This document shows positions 28,001 through 35,776 of a stretch of DNA of 64,000 nt, in pieces. The position numbers and the translations under genes are program-made. Position 1 is the stretch's first letter, and each line of letters opens with the position of its first letter. The stretch comes from Serratia fonticola. Lineage in GTDB: Bacteria; Pseudomonadota; Gammaproteobacteria; Enterobacterales; Enterobacteriaceae. The notes beneath the pieces are model-generated. The model was given only the letters and a program-made list of their open reading frames with translations. It was not told the DNA's origin and did not search any database. The stretch spans positions 5,332,001 to 5,396,000 of the forward strand of contig NZ_CP011254.1 in assembly GCF_001006005.1 (NCBI RefSeq), given 5' to 3'.

Positions 28001-28983
28001 GGGCTCGCGGCACCTTTGTGAAGCCAACGCTGATCGAACTGGAAAGCTTTGACGAGCTGCAAAAAGAGATCTTTGGCCCGGTGCTGCACGTCGTTCGCTT
28101 CCAGCGTGCCAATCTGGGCGCGTTGGTCGATCAGATCAATGCTTCAGGCTATGGTCTGACGCTGGGTATCCATACGCGTATCGATGAAACCATCGCCAGA
28201 GTCACCGATCATGCCAAGGTCGGTAACCTGTATGTTAACCGCAATATGGTGGGTGCAGTGGTAGGCGTTCAGCCGTTTGGCGGCGAGGGATTGTCTGGCA
28301 CCGGGCCGAAAGCCGGTGGGCCACTCTATCTGTACCGCCTGCTGGCCAGCCGTCCACAGGATGCCGTGCAGCGTACTCTGAATCGACAGGATAACGAGCG
28401 TCCTCTGGAAGCTACCGTACGCCCTACGCTGCTTGTGCCGCATCAGGCCTTGGAACAATGGGCCGTGGCGGAGAACCATCGCGAGTTGGCAGTCCTGGCG
28501 CAACAATACGCCGAACTGGGCCAGGGTGGCACCGTACGTCCGCTGCCTGGCCCAACCGGGGAACGCAACACTTACGCCCTGCTGCCACGCGAACGCGTGC
28601 TGTGCCTGGCGGACAACAACGCCGATGCGTTGAACCAGTTGGCCGCCGTGTTGGCGGTTGGCAGCCAGGCGCTGTGGCCGGAGGCAGAATTGCAGCGCAC
28701 GCTGTATCGCAGCTTGCCAGCCGCCGTACAGGCACGGATCGGTTTCACCAAGGATTGGGCGCAGGATAAAGTCGAGTTTGATGCGGCCATCTATCACGGC
28801 GACGCCGATCAACTGCGTACCCTGTGTGAGCAAATCGCACAACGCAGCGGTGCCATTGTCTCGGTGCAAGGTTTCGCTCGCGGTGAAACCAACATCCTGC
28901 TGGAACGCCTGTTGATCGAACGTTCACTGAGCGTCAACACCGCTGCCGCCGGGGGTAACGCCAGCCTGATGACTATCGGTTAA
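25012..28983 (+). CDS. putA: PutA trifunctional proline dehydrogenase / P5C dehydrogenase / repressor
   Basis: 1323 aa (E. coli 1320). Residues 1-47 are the ribbon-helix-helix DNA-binding domain (TTTMGVKLDEATRDRIKSAA). The FAD-binding proline dehydrogenase barrel lies at about 260-610 (YRRPETEAVPMLLEQAR, IKLSALHPRYSR, MIRLVKGAYWDSEIKRAQ). The P5C dehydrogenase follows, with NAD loop and nucleophile Cys918 in FDSAGQRCSALR. A C-terminal conserved lid follows. It oxidises proline to glutamate at the membrane and represses put genes when proline is absent. The start MGTTTMG aligns with E. coli; an upstream ATG at 24916 would place operators inside the gene and is rejected. Confidence 0.97.
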   Translation: MGTTTMGVKLDEATRDRIKSAAQRIDRTPHWLIKQAIFNYLERLESGSDLPEIPALAVAGQTEADDVAPQVPEESHQPFLEFAEQILPQSVTRAAITAAYRRPETEAVPMLLEQARLPADLAQATHKLAYGIAEKLRNQKSANGRAGMVQGLLQEFSLSSQEGVALMCLAEALLRIPDKPTRDALIRDKISNGNWHSHLGRSPSLFVNAATWGLLFTGKLVSTHNEANLSSALNRIIGKRGEPLIRKGVDMAMRLMGEQFVTGETIAEALANARKLEDKGFRYSYDMLGEAALTEADAQAYLVSYQQAIHAIGKASNGRGIYEGPGISIKLSALHPRYSRAQYDRVMEELYPRLLSLTLQARQYDIGINIDAEEADRLEISLDLLEKLCFEPQLAGWNGIGFVIQAYQKRCPFAIDAVIDMASRSRRRLMIRLVKGAYWDSEIKRAQMDGLEGYPVYTRKVYTDVSYLACARKLLAVPNLIYPQFATHNAHTLSAIYHLAGNNYYPGQYEFQCLHGMGEPLYEQVVGKVADGKLNRPCRIYAPVGTHETLLAYLVRRLLENGANTSFVNRIADATLPLDELVADPVSAVEAMAASEGRIGLPHPRIPLPRELYGEKRVNSSGLDLANEQRLASLSSALLTSASQQWRAEPIIDAPLDQGVEQPVINPAEPGDIVGYVREATEGEVSRALDSAAAAGPIWFATPPSERAAILERAAELMESQLQSLLGILVREAGKTFNNAISEVREAVDFLHYYAGQVRDDFANDSHRPLGPVVCISPWNFPLAIFTGQVAAALAAGNSVLAKPAEQTPLVAAQAVRILLEAGIPQGVLQLLPGQGETVGSLLVNDARVRGVMFTGSTDVAGILQRNIAGRLDPQGRPTPLIAETGGLNAMIVDSSALTEQVVTDVVASAFDSAGQRCSALRILCVQEDVAEHTLKMLRGAMAECRMGNPERLSTDIGPVIDAEAKTGIERHIQAMRAKGRKVYQAAKSLGDDEKEWARGTFVKPTLIELESFDELQKEIFGPVLHVVRFQRANLGALVDQINASGYGLTLGIHTRIDETIARVTDHAKVGNLYVNRNMVGAVVGVQPFGGEGLSGTGPKAGGPLYLYRLLASRPQDAVQRTLNRQDNERPLEATVRPTLLVPHQALEQWAVAENHRELAVLAQQYAELGQGGTVRPLPGPTGERNTYALLPRERVLCLADNNADALNQLAAVLAVGSQALWPEAELQRTLYRSLPAAVQARIGFTKDWAQDKVEFDAAIYHGDADQLRTLCEQIAQRSGAIVSVQGFARGETNILLERLLIERSLSVNTAAAGGNASLMTIG

Positions 28984-29007
28984 TCGCCAAATTCGAGTGA
29001 CACCACC

Positions 29008-29033
29008 AACCCCGCAGCAATGCGGGGTTTTTT
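29008..29033 (+). terminator. putA terminator
   Basis: AACCCCGCA-GCAA-TGCGGGGTT followed by TTTT, 25 bases after the putA stop. Confidence 0.93.
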
Positions 29034-29063
29034 ATTGTCTGAGGTATGGCAGTTCAAAAGCCG

Positions 29064-29693
29064 TCAGGATGCAGATATCGCTTGCCATTGATCCATAAAG
29101 ATATCCACCAAACCAGAGAGCTCTTCTCGGGTTGCTCCATTGCGGGCTTGCACAGACATGCCCTGGATGACATTGGCAATGTACTTACCCAACAGAACAC
29201 AGTTGGTGTTTTCCGGCAGTTCTCCCTGGCGAACGCGCAGCTCCAGGCACTCGACAATTTTTTTCTCTGCGGAATTTCTTGGCTGGCTAAGCTGGTTAAA
29301 TAACGCCTCATCCTCAGCAGACATCCCAAAAGTGGCAACAACCATAAAGCAGCCGGCGGGAGTCTCTGTGTCGGTAAACCAATCAACACAAGTACGCAGC
29401 AACTGCTCAATCACCTGTGGCAAAGGGAGATCGTCCTGTTCAAGGATCACATCTCTGGCGTGGCCGTAAGTAGCCAGATACTTATCCACCGCAGCACAAA
29501 ATAGGCCTTCCTTGCTACCAAACTCAGCGTATAGCGAAGAGGGTTTGGTTCCTGTTTCCTCAATCAGTTGAGACATCGACGTGGGTTCATAGCCAAAGCG
29601 CCAGAACAACCCCATAGCCTTTTCCAACACATCGTCGCGATCGAGTTTTTTAGGCCTGCCACGTGCAGGCCGCTCCGGTAGATCCTTTCTCAT
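29064..29693 (-). CDS. TetR/AcrR-family repressor, divergent from nitronate monooxygenase
   Basis: 209 aa. The N-terminal helix-turn-helix (about 18-65) reads DDVLEKAMGLFWRFGYEPTS with MSQLIEETGTKPSSLYAEFG, followed by a ligand-binding helical domain of the TetR_C type with PAGCFMVVATFG. The ligand is unknown. It is transcribed away from the adjacent oxygenase gene, and three near-identical TAACGATC operators fill the shared promoter, so it very likely controls that gene and itself. The arrangement resembles other TetR repressors that sense electrophiles or toxic metabolites, but that is inference. Confidence 0.9.
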   Translation of the reverse strand: MRKDLPERPARGRPKKLDRDDVLEKAMGLFWRFGYEPTSMSQLIEETGTKPSSLYAEFGSKEGLFCAAVDKYLATYGHARDVILEQDDLPLPQVIEQLLRTCVDWFTDTETPAGCFMVVATFGMSAEDEALFNQLSQPRNSAEKKIVECLELRVRQGELPENTNCVLLGKYIANVIQGMSVQARNGATREELSGLVDIFMDQWQAISAS

Positions 29694-29729
29694 GTATAGG
29701 GCTCCAGGGCCTTGGTGACACCATTTATG

Positions 29730-29851
29730 TAACGATCACTATAAAATATTGCCCCAGTTTATACCATGGCGCCATTTAAAATAACGATCATTACAAAATA
29801 TGATTGCATCATCACCACTCTGCGCGTATGGTCATTAAATAACGATCGTTA
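29730..29851. promoter_or_regulatory. Three TAACGATCNNTA operators between tetR-like gene and oxygenase
   Basis: TAACGATCACTA (29730-29741), TAACGATCATTA (29782-29793) and TAACGATCGTTA (29840-29851, perfect 12-bp palindrome). The copies are 52 and 58 bp apart centre to centre. Their number, symmetry and place in the divergent promoter region strongly suggest binding by the TetR-family protein. Confidence 0.8.
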
Positions 29852-29901
29852 CATAACCTGTAAGGATCGTCCTACGCAAAACTTTACTAAGGAATGGAAT
29901 C

Positions 29902-30837
29902 ATGAAATTACAGAGTTTATTAGCTATCGAAACACCGGTTATTCAAGCCTCCATGGTGTGGCTGAACTCTGCCGAACTGGCCGCTGCGGTCTCAAACGCC
30001 GGGGGGCTGGGTGTATTAGGCCCTAATGCCGGACGCCAGGTTGCCAATGGCGGAATAGTTGCGACCGTAGAGGCTTTCCGCCAGGAAATAAGGAAAACCA
30101 GAAGCTTAACGGATAAACCCTTTGCCGTTAATTACCTCCTACCCATCGAAGGAGTCGATATCAGTTTTAAATACGCCGAGCCGTTACTGGAGGTCATCCT
30201 GCAGGAAAAAATTAACATCGTCATAACCAGCGGTAAGGATATTACCAAAGGTGAAGCATACATCCGCAGGCTGAAAGAGGCCGGGGTTATCGTTATTCAC
30301 CGCGAAATCTCACCGACGGTTGAGAACTCCATTATGGCGGAAAATATCGGGGTGGATGCGATCATTGTCACCGGCCATGAGGCTGGAGGACACCTGAGTG
30401 AACACCGTATCAGCACCCTGGTTCTGTTGCCCCAGGTCACCGATGTAGTCAAAATCCCGGTGATTGCCGCCGGAGGTATCTATAACCTGAAAACCGCAAA
30501 GGCGGCCATGGCAATGGGAGCTGCCGGGATCTATGTTGGTACACGCTTTATCACCACGTTTGAATCCCCTGCCAGCCTCAATACCAAGCAAGCCATTGTC
30601 GACGTTCAGTCTGAGGAGTTGGTCGAAATTAATACTCCGGCGGGAGATATTCGCGTCATCGCCACCGAGAGTATCCGCGCGGGACGCGGCGAGAGCGAAG
30701 TGGGCATCATCAAGACAGGTATGTTAGACGGAGACCACCAATATGGGGTGATCACGGTGTCTGGCGCCGCTGGCGGCATTGGCAAGATTAGCAGCGTTAA
30801 GGAAGTGGTCTGCGAATTCTCTTCTGCCTTTCACTAA
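29902..30837 (+). CDS. Nitronate monooxygenase (2-nitropropane dioxygenase-like, FMN)
   Basis: 311 aa, a TIM barrel of the NMO family. FMN-binding and active-site regions are visible: VIQASMVWLNSAELAAAVSN near the N-terminus, the family motif TGHEAGGH at about 160, and the phosphate-binding run IPVIAAGGIYNLKTAKAAMAMGA-like followed by GTRFITTFESPAS. Such enzymes oxidise alkyl nitronates such as propionate-3-nitronate and protect from nitro toxins; some relatives act as enoyl reductases, so the substrate is uncertain. AAGGAATGGAA precedes the ATG. Expression should be set by the divergent TetR protein. Confidence 0.88.
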   Translation: MKLQSLLAIETPVIQASMVWLNSAELAAAVSNAGGLGVLGPNAGRQVANGGIVATVEAFRQEIRKTRSLTDKPFAVNYLLPIEGVDISFKYAEPLLEVILQEKINIVITSGKDITKGEAYIRRLKEAGVIVIHREISPTVENSIMAENIGVDAIIVTGHEAGGHLSEHRISTLVLLPQVTDVVKIPVIAAGGIYNLKTAKAAMAMGAAGIYVGTRFITTFESPASLNTKQAIVDVQSEELVEINTPAGDIRVIATESIRAGRGESEVGIIKTGMLDGDHQYGVITVSGAAGGIGKISSVKEVVCEFSSAFH

Positions 30838-30917
30838 TAGATTCTGTTGAGTAGCCAGTAGCACCACGAACATCCAAAGAGCCCTAGCAGAAAGCCCCAA
30901 TTGCGAGCCTTTTCGCA

Positions 30918-30943
30918 AACCCCGCATTGACGCGGGGTTTTTT
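30918..30943 (+). terminator. Terminator after nitronate monooxygenase
   Basis: AACCCCGC and GCGGGGTT pair across a 6-base loop and are followed by a T-run, 80 bp after the stop. Confidence 0.9.
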
Positions 30944-31026
30944 ATTGCCTGCATAAAAGTCAGCCTATACCGTATTCATCTCCTTGCCAATAAATGTGTA
31001 TGGTGTGTATTATAAGGAATGAACAG

Positions 31027-31215
31027 GTGAAAAGTTCAGAACTGATTAAACGACTCGAAAGCCATGGTTGGGTTTTACAACGGATCAAAGGCAGCCACCA
31101 TCAATTCAAACACCCTAACTCATCGTTGGTGATCACCGTGCCTCATCCCAATAAGGATGTGAAATTGGGAACGCTGCGGCAAATCATGAAGGATGCAGGG
31201 CTGCTTAATTCCTAG
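31027..31215 (+). CDS. hicA: HicA-type mRNA interferase toxin
   Basis: 62 aa from a GTG start with AAGGA nine bases upstream. The double-stranded-RNA-binding-like HicA fold shows SSELIKRLESHGWVL, the catalytic His in KGSHHQFKHP, and VPHPNKDVKLGTLRQIMKDAG. As a family, HicA cleaves mRNA and is neutralised by HicB, encoded 27 bases downstream. An upstream in-frame ATG at 30994 would add 11 residues that do not fit the family. Confidence 0.93.
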   Translation: MKSSELIKRLESHGWVLQRIKGSHHQFKHPNSSLVITVPHPNKDVKLGTLRQIMKDAGLLNS

Positions 31216-31242
31216 ACCATTTCGCAATGACGAGGTAACGCT

Positions 31243-31656
31243 ATGTTTTATCCCGCTTATATACATGCCGAGCCGGATGGCAGCGCCAGCGGCTTCTTTC
31301 CCGATGTGCCAGGCTGCTACTTTGCCGGAGACAGTCTCGATCAAACCTTCCAGGATGCCAAAAGCGCTCTGGATGCCCACTTTGAATTATTGAGCGAAGA
31401 GAATCAGGCCATTCCACGCCCACAAACAGTGTCCTTCCATCTGGCTCAGGGCAACGACGCCCTCAACGGCGGGCAGTGGCTGCTGGTGGATATCAATATG
31501 GACAAGTTCGATGGCCGGGCAGAACGCATCAATATCACGTTGCCCCACAGGCTGCTCAACCGCATTGATGCGCTGGTGCAGCAGCATCCGGGCTATGGCA
31601 GCCGCAGCGCATTTCTCGCCGCCGCAGCGCGTAATGAGTTGTTAAAGGCAGGATAA
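31243..31656 (+). CDS. hicB: HicB antitoxin
   Basis: 137 aa. The N-terminal RNase H-like HicB domain (FYPAYIHAEPDGSASGFFPD, VPGCYFAGDSLDQTFQDAKSA) binds the toxin. The C-terminal ribbon-helix-helix (RINITLPHRLLNRIDALVQQ, YGSRSAFLAAAARNEL) should bind the operator and autoregulate the pair. The toxin-first order is usual for hicAB. Confidence 0.93.
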   Translation: MFYPAYIHAEPDGSASGFFPDVPGCYFAGDSLDQTFQDAKSALDAHFELLSEENQAIPRPQTVSFHLAQGNDALNGGQWLLVDINMDKFDGRAERINITLPHRLLNRIDALVQQHPGYGSRSAFLAAAARNELLKAG

Positions 31657-31688
31657 CGAGGTTAAGGGGGCATCGCCCCCTGACAAGA

Positions 31689-32441
31689 TCACTGATTGAG
31701 AAACTTATCCAGAAACTGCTTGGTGCGCTGATGCTGCGGGTTGGCGAACAACGCCTTCGCTGGCCCCTGCTCAACAATGCGGCCATGATCCATAAAAATG
31801 GCGCGATCGGCCACGTCACGGGCAAAGCTCATTTCGTGGGTGACGATCACCATGGTGCGTTTCTCTTCTGCCAAGGCGCGAATGGTATTGAGCACTTCGC
31901 CAACCAGCTCAGGATCCAACGCAGAGGTCGGTTCATCAAACAAAATGACCTCGGGCTGCATCGCTAACGCCCTGGCAATGGCTACGCGCTGCTGCTGACC
32001 GCCAGACAAACGTTTAGGGTAAGCCTGCTCTTTACCGCTCAGCCCCACTTTTGCCAACAGGACACGCGCCAGCTTTTCAGCGCTGGCCTTGGCCTCTCCT
32101 TTAACGATCACCGGTCCTTCAATGATGTTTTCCAACACCGAACGGTGGGGAAACAGGTTGAAGCTCTGAAACACAAAGCCCACCTGCTGGCGCAGGGCCC
32201 GTACCTGATTTTTTTGTTTGCTCAGCGGGCGAGCGCTGTCGATCAAGATGTCACCGACACGGATAGTGCCAGAATCCGGCACCTCCAGCAGGTTGATGCT
32301 GCGTAACAAGGTCGTCTTACCGGAACCACTCGGCCCGATAATCGCCACCACTTCTCCCGCGTTCACCTCAAGATCGATACCGTGCAATACGGTCTGCCCT
32401 TTGAACTTTTTAACCAACTGTCTGACTTCGATGGCGCTCAT
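31689..32441 (-). CDS. tcyN: L-cystine/diaminopimelate ABC transporter ATPase TcyN
   Basis: 250 aa polar amino-acid-type ABC ATPase: Walker A GPSGSGKTTLL, signature LSGGQQQRVAIARA, Walker B EVILFDEPTSALD, switch His in VIVTHEMSFA. It powers the TcyJLN importer for cystine. It is the third gene of the tcyJ-tcyL-tcyN operon, 3 bases after tcyL, with AGGAG before the start. It corresponds to YecC of E. coli, which also lies beside fliZ. Confidence 0.94.
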   Translation of the reverse strand: MSAIEVRQLVKKFKGQTVLHGIDLEVNAGEVVAIIGPSGSGKTTLLRSINLLEVPDSGTIRVGDILIDSARPLSKQKNQVRALRQQVGFVFQSFNLFPHRSVLENIIEGPVIVKGEAKASAEKLARVLLAKVGLSGKEQAYPKRLSGGQQQRVAIARALAMQPEVILFDEPTSALDPELVGEVLNTIRALAEEKRTMVIVTHEMSFARDVADRAIFMDHGRIVEQGPAKALFANPQHQRTKQFLDKFLNQ

Positions 32442-32444
32442 CGG

Positions 32445-33107
32445 CTACTCCTGATCCTGACGGTTAACGTGCGCTTCCAGACGGTTCTGCAACGCGGAAA
32501 GCAAGGTGGCCATCACCCAGTAGATCAGCGATGCCGCCAGATACATGGCGAACACTTCCAGCGTACGTGAGGTGATCAGCTGCGCCTGACGGAACAGCTC
32601 CGGCACCTGAATAGTCGCCGCCAGCGAGGTATCCTTGACCAACCCGATAAAGCTGTTGCCCAGCGGAGGCAGCGCGGTGCGAGCCGCCTGCGGCAGGATA
32701 ACCCGGCGCAGAGTCTGCCAGGGCGTCATGCCGATACTGGCCGCCGCTTCCCATTGCCCTTTATCGATCGAGGAAATCGCCGCACGCAGCGTTTCCGACG
32801 TATAGGCGGCGGTGTTTAATGAAAGGCCGATTAATGCCGCCGGGAACGGATCCAGCTCGATGCCAAACTGCGGTAAGCCGTAATAGATCATAAACAGCTG
32901 GGCGATCAGCGGCGTTCCGCGAAACAGGGAAACGTAGATGCGTGACAGCCAGGAGATCGGCCATAACGGCGAAAGGCGCATCAGCGCCAGCAAAAAACCG
33001 AGGATCAAACCGAGCGCCATGCCCCCCAGACTGAGCTGGAGGGTTAACAGCGCACCCCGTAATAAAAATGGCGCTGAATCCAGCGCCAGTTGGATACTCT
33101 CTTGCAT
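32445..33107 (-). CDS. tcyL: L-cystine ABC transporter permease TcyL
   Basis: 220 aa HisMQ-type permease with about five membrane helices. The ATPase-coupling EAA loop reads EAAASIGMTPWQTLRRVILPQA. The gene start overlaps the tcyJ stop by one base (TAATG), so translation is probably coupled. It corresponds to YecS of E. coli. Confidence 0.94.
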   Translation of the reverse strand: MQESIQLALDSAPFLLRGALLTLQLSLGGMALGLILGFLLALMRLSPLWPISWLSRIYVSLFRGTPLIAQLFMIYYGLPQFGIELDPFPAALIGLSLNTAAYTSETLRAAISSIDKGQWEAAASIGMTPWQTLRRVILPQAARTALPPLGNSFIGLVKDTSLAATIQVPELFRQAQLITSRTLEVFAMYLAASLIYWVMATLLSALQNRLEAHVNRQDQE

Positions 33108-33907
33108 TATTTAGTTACGTCCGCGCCAAACCATTTTTCAGAGATCTTCGCCAACGTCCCGTCTTTCTGCATTTCGGCAATCGCCTGATCGATAGCGGCC
33201 AGCAGTTCCGGATTGTTTTTACGCACCGCTACGCCAGCTTCCTGACGAGAGAATGCCGGGCCAGCGACGGCCAACGTATCACCGGTTTTCTTTACCAGAT
33301 CCAACGCCGCCAGACGGTCGACCAAAATGGCATCGATGCGGCCTACGCGCAGATCCTGATATTTGGTTGGGTCATCGTCGTAGGTACGCACATCAACACC
33401 CTGCACGTTTTCACGCAGCCACTGTTCGTAGTTGGTGCCCAGACCCACGCCGACCTTCTTGCCCTTCAGATCGTCGGCCTTGGTAATAATGCCTTCATTG
33501 CCTTTCTTCACCAGCGCCTGGATACCGGAAACGGTGTACGGGGTAGAGAAATCGTACTTTTTCTTACGCTCATCGGAGATGGTGACCTGGTTAATCACCA
33601 CGTCGATACGCTTGGACTCCAGCGAGGCTAACATGCCATCCCATTTGGTTGGGTTGAGCTTGGCCTTCACCCCCAGATGTTCCGCCAGTGCATTAGCGAA
33701 ATCCACCTCAAAGCCAGTCAGTTTGCCGTCCTCACCCTGGAAGCTGAACGGCGGATAGGTGCCTTCCAGCCCAACGATCAGCGTGCCGCGCTGCTTGACC
33801 TGATCGAGCAGGTTATCGGCAGCGTAGGTTTTGACGTTCAAGCCGGTGGTCAGCGCCACAGCCATCACACCCAGCAGCAGTTGACGACGAAATTTTGAAA
33901 AGACCAT
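33107..33907 (-). CDS. tcyJ: L-cystine-binding periplasmic protein TcyJ (FliY)
   Basis: 266 aa, the same length as E. coli FliY/TcyJ. Signal peptide LLLGVMAVALTTGLNVKTYA. SBP family 3 features: GTLIVGLEGTYPPFSF, KWDGMLASLESKRIDVVINQ, GVGLGTNYEQWLREN. Despite the old name it is a transport component, not flagellar. The ATG at 33907 is preceded by GGGGTG; a GTG two codons upstream is possible. Confidence 0.95.
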   Translation of the reverse strand: MVFSKFRRQLLLGVMAVALTTGLNVKTYAADNLLDQVKQRGTLIVGLEGTYPPFSFQGEDGKLTGFEVDFANALAEHLGVKAKLNPTKWDGMLASLESKRIDVVINQVTISDERKKKYDFSTPYTVSGIQALVKKGNEGIITKADDLKGKKVGVGLGTNYEQWLRENVQGVDVRTYDDDPTKYQDLRVGRIDAILVDRLAALDLVKKTGDTLAVAGPAFSRQEAGVAVRKNNPELLAAIDQAIAEMQKDGTLAKISEKWFGADVTK

Positions 33908-34025
33908 AGACACCCCATCTGTTGTTTATCTTTTTGATTTCATGACTTTAACAGTCATAAACACTTCATAAAGGAATATAACCTAATAACTATAGTTCTA
34001 AATGGAATAACAACTGTGCTCGGCA

Positions 34026-35012
34026 TCAGACCTGTGGATGATAGGCGAACAGCGCCGGTGCCCCACCGGTGTGCACAAACAGGATCGGACCTTCATCGCG
34101 AAAACGTTTCTGGCTGATGCCATCAATCAACCCCGCCATCGCCTTACCAGTATAGACCGGGTCCAGCAGTACACCTTCCTGCTGCGCCAGCAGCTTCACC
34201 GCCGCCATACCTTCGTCATTCGGCATACCGTACTGCGGGGCAAAATAGTCATCCCACAGGGTTATGGGGGCCAGCTCGTCAATATCCAGCGAACAGGCGA
34301 CCGCTTTTTGCAGTTGTTCAACCTTCGGTAACTGATCGATCACCTTGCGGGAAACGGTCACGCCAATCAGTTCGCTCTCCGGCAGCAGTTGCTGTAGCCC
34401 CACCGCCAGGCCAGCGTGAGTCCCGGCACTGCCGGATGCCACTACGATCGAACTGAAGGTGACGCCATGGCTTTGCGCAGCAATTTCCAGCGCACACTGC
34501 ACATAGCCCAATGAGCCGAGCGCATTGGAACCTCCTACGGGGATGACATAAGGACGGAAACCCTGGGCTTCCAAACGTGTGGCCAGATCGGCCAGTTGCA
34601 TCTGCGGATCGTGCAAGGCATCGCACATCACCACTTCAACATTGAACAGATCGAGCAGCAGACGATTACCGTTACTGAGGTAGTTTTCCGCTTTGGTATC
34701 AATGGGGTTTTCCAACAGCGCAACGCAATGCAGGCCGAGCTTGGCCGCCACGGCGGCGGTCTGGCGAACGTGGTTGGATTGAATGGCACCGGCGGTAACC
34801 AGGGTATCGGCCCCTTGGCGTACCGCATCGGCGGCTAAAAACTCCAGTTTTCTCAGCTTGTTACCACCCATGGCCATCGGCGTGACATCGTCACGTTTGA
34901 TGTAAATGTCGCGGCCAAGGTAGTCTGAAAGGCGGGATAACTTTTCGAGCGGCGTGGCAGAGCCAACCAAATCCAGGCGCGGGAATTGCGCCAGTTGCTG
35001 TTGCAGATCCAC
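34026..35012 (-). CDS. dcyD: D-cysteine desulfhydrase DcyD
   Basis: 328 aa, matching E. coli. It is a fold-type II PLP enzyme converting D-cysteine to pyruvate, ammonia and sulfide. The PLP lysine lies in [27 protein letters not shown] and [16 protein letters not shown] supply substrate and phosphate contacts. The most likely start is GTG at 35012, after GGGGGA; an in-frame ATG at 35081 would add 23 residues absent from relatives. It lies between fliZ and tcyJ, whereas E. coli has it between tcyJ and tcyL. Confidence 0.94.
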   Translation of the reverse strand: MDLQQQLAQFPRLDLVGSATPLEKLSRLSDYLGRDIYIKRDDVTPMAMGGNKLRKLEFLAADAVRQGADTLVTAGAIQSNHVRQTAAVAAKLGLHCVALLENPIDTKAENYLSNGNRLLLDLFNVEVVMCDALHDPQMQLADLATRLEAQGFRPYVIPVGGSNALGSLGYVQCALEIAAQSHGVTFSSIVVASGSAGTHAGLAVGLQQLLPESELIGVTVSRKVIDQLPKVEQLQKAVACSLDIDELAPITLWDDYFAPQYGMPNDEGMAAVKLLAQQEGVLLDPVYTGKAMAGLIDGISQKRFRDEGPILFVHTGGAPALFAYHPQV

Positions 35013-35151
35013 AACTTCCCCCAGGGAATAAAATAACGGTGTTTGAGTGATAGATTTATCAGATGTGCTCTGAATAATCACTCTTTATTCGTGGGGGTGG
35101 CTGCAGGGTAACCCGGCTGGCCGAGTCGAGTTAATTAATACGGAGTTGAAC

Positions 35152-35171
35152 GGGCGCAGCATGCAGCGCCC
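35152..35171 (-). terminator. Hairpin after fliZ
   Basis: GGGCGC-AGCATGCA-GCGCCC, 36 bases after the fliZ stop, without a T-run. It is the same hairpin type as after narK, flgJ and flgG. Confidence 0.5.
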
Positions 35172-35206
35172 CTACATTGTGAGTTGGCGGAGAAGGGTCC
35201 GCAGTC

Positions 35207-35719
35207 TCAGTAACTTTTTTGCCAGGCCAGGTATTGGTCGTATTTACGCAGCGCGATACGGTAGTTATCGTTCGCCGCCGGTGGCAGATCGTCAATAATA
35301 CGCTGATGGTTGAACGCGCTGGCAAACTGATCGGCAGGATAGTTGTGTGCCACCAGCATTTCATCCAGGCGCCGCAGGCGTACGACATATTCGCGGATGG
35401 TGCTGTGGTTCATCTCGGTCTGTTCAAACAGATATTGTTTAAACGCCATGATGTCGAAGTAGCTGGGGTGACTATTACAGGAGATTTCACTACAAAACCG
35501 GCATAGCGCGGTCAACTCGCTTTGCACGTTTTGCCAGACCAGATCGTCAATCGGTTGATCCATCCGGGCGATGGCTTCCTTATTGATGATCTTGCCACGG
35601 AACACCAGTGCCATGCGGTCGAGCACCTTCTCGCACTGGGAGCAATGGGTTTGGCTGTGTTTATAATCTTTCAGGTAGCGGCTGAGTGGCCGTTTCTTCA
35701 ACTGTTTTCCTGGCATCAT
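35207..35719 (-). CDS. fliZ: FliZ flagellar regulator
   Basis: 170 aa (E. coli 183). It is a SAM-like/phage-integrase N-terminal fold DNA-binding protein. KRPLSRYLKDYKHSQTHCSQC and FKQYLFEQTEM with TIREYVVRLRRLDEML match the family; several Cys pairs are conserved. In relatives it opposes RpoS and CsgD and raises FlhDC activity. It is 57 bases after fliA in the same operon. Confidence 0.94.
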   Translation of the reverse strand: MMPGKQLKKRPLSRYLKDYKHSQTHCSQCEKVLDRMALVFRGKIINKEAIARMDQPIDDLVWQNVQSELTALCRFCSEISCNSHPSYFDIMAFKQYLFEQTEMNHSTIREYVVRLRRLDEMLVAHNYPADQFASAFNHQRIIDDLPPAANDNYRIALRKYDQYLAWQKSY

Positions 35720-35776
35720 TTGCAGTCCATTTATTGCGGCAGTAATCAGGTTGGTTAGGGGGGCAGGCTTTGGGGT

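Noticed and set aside
33107..33907. Reading fliY as a flagellar gene
   Set aside because: Despite the old name and location, the sequence is a family 3 solute-binding protein for cystine.
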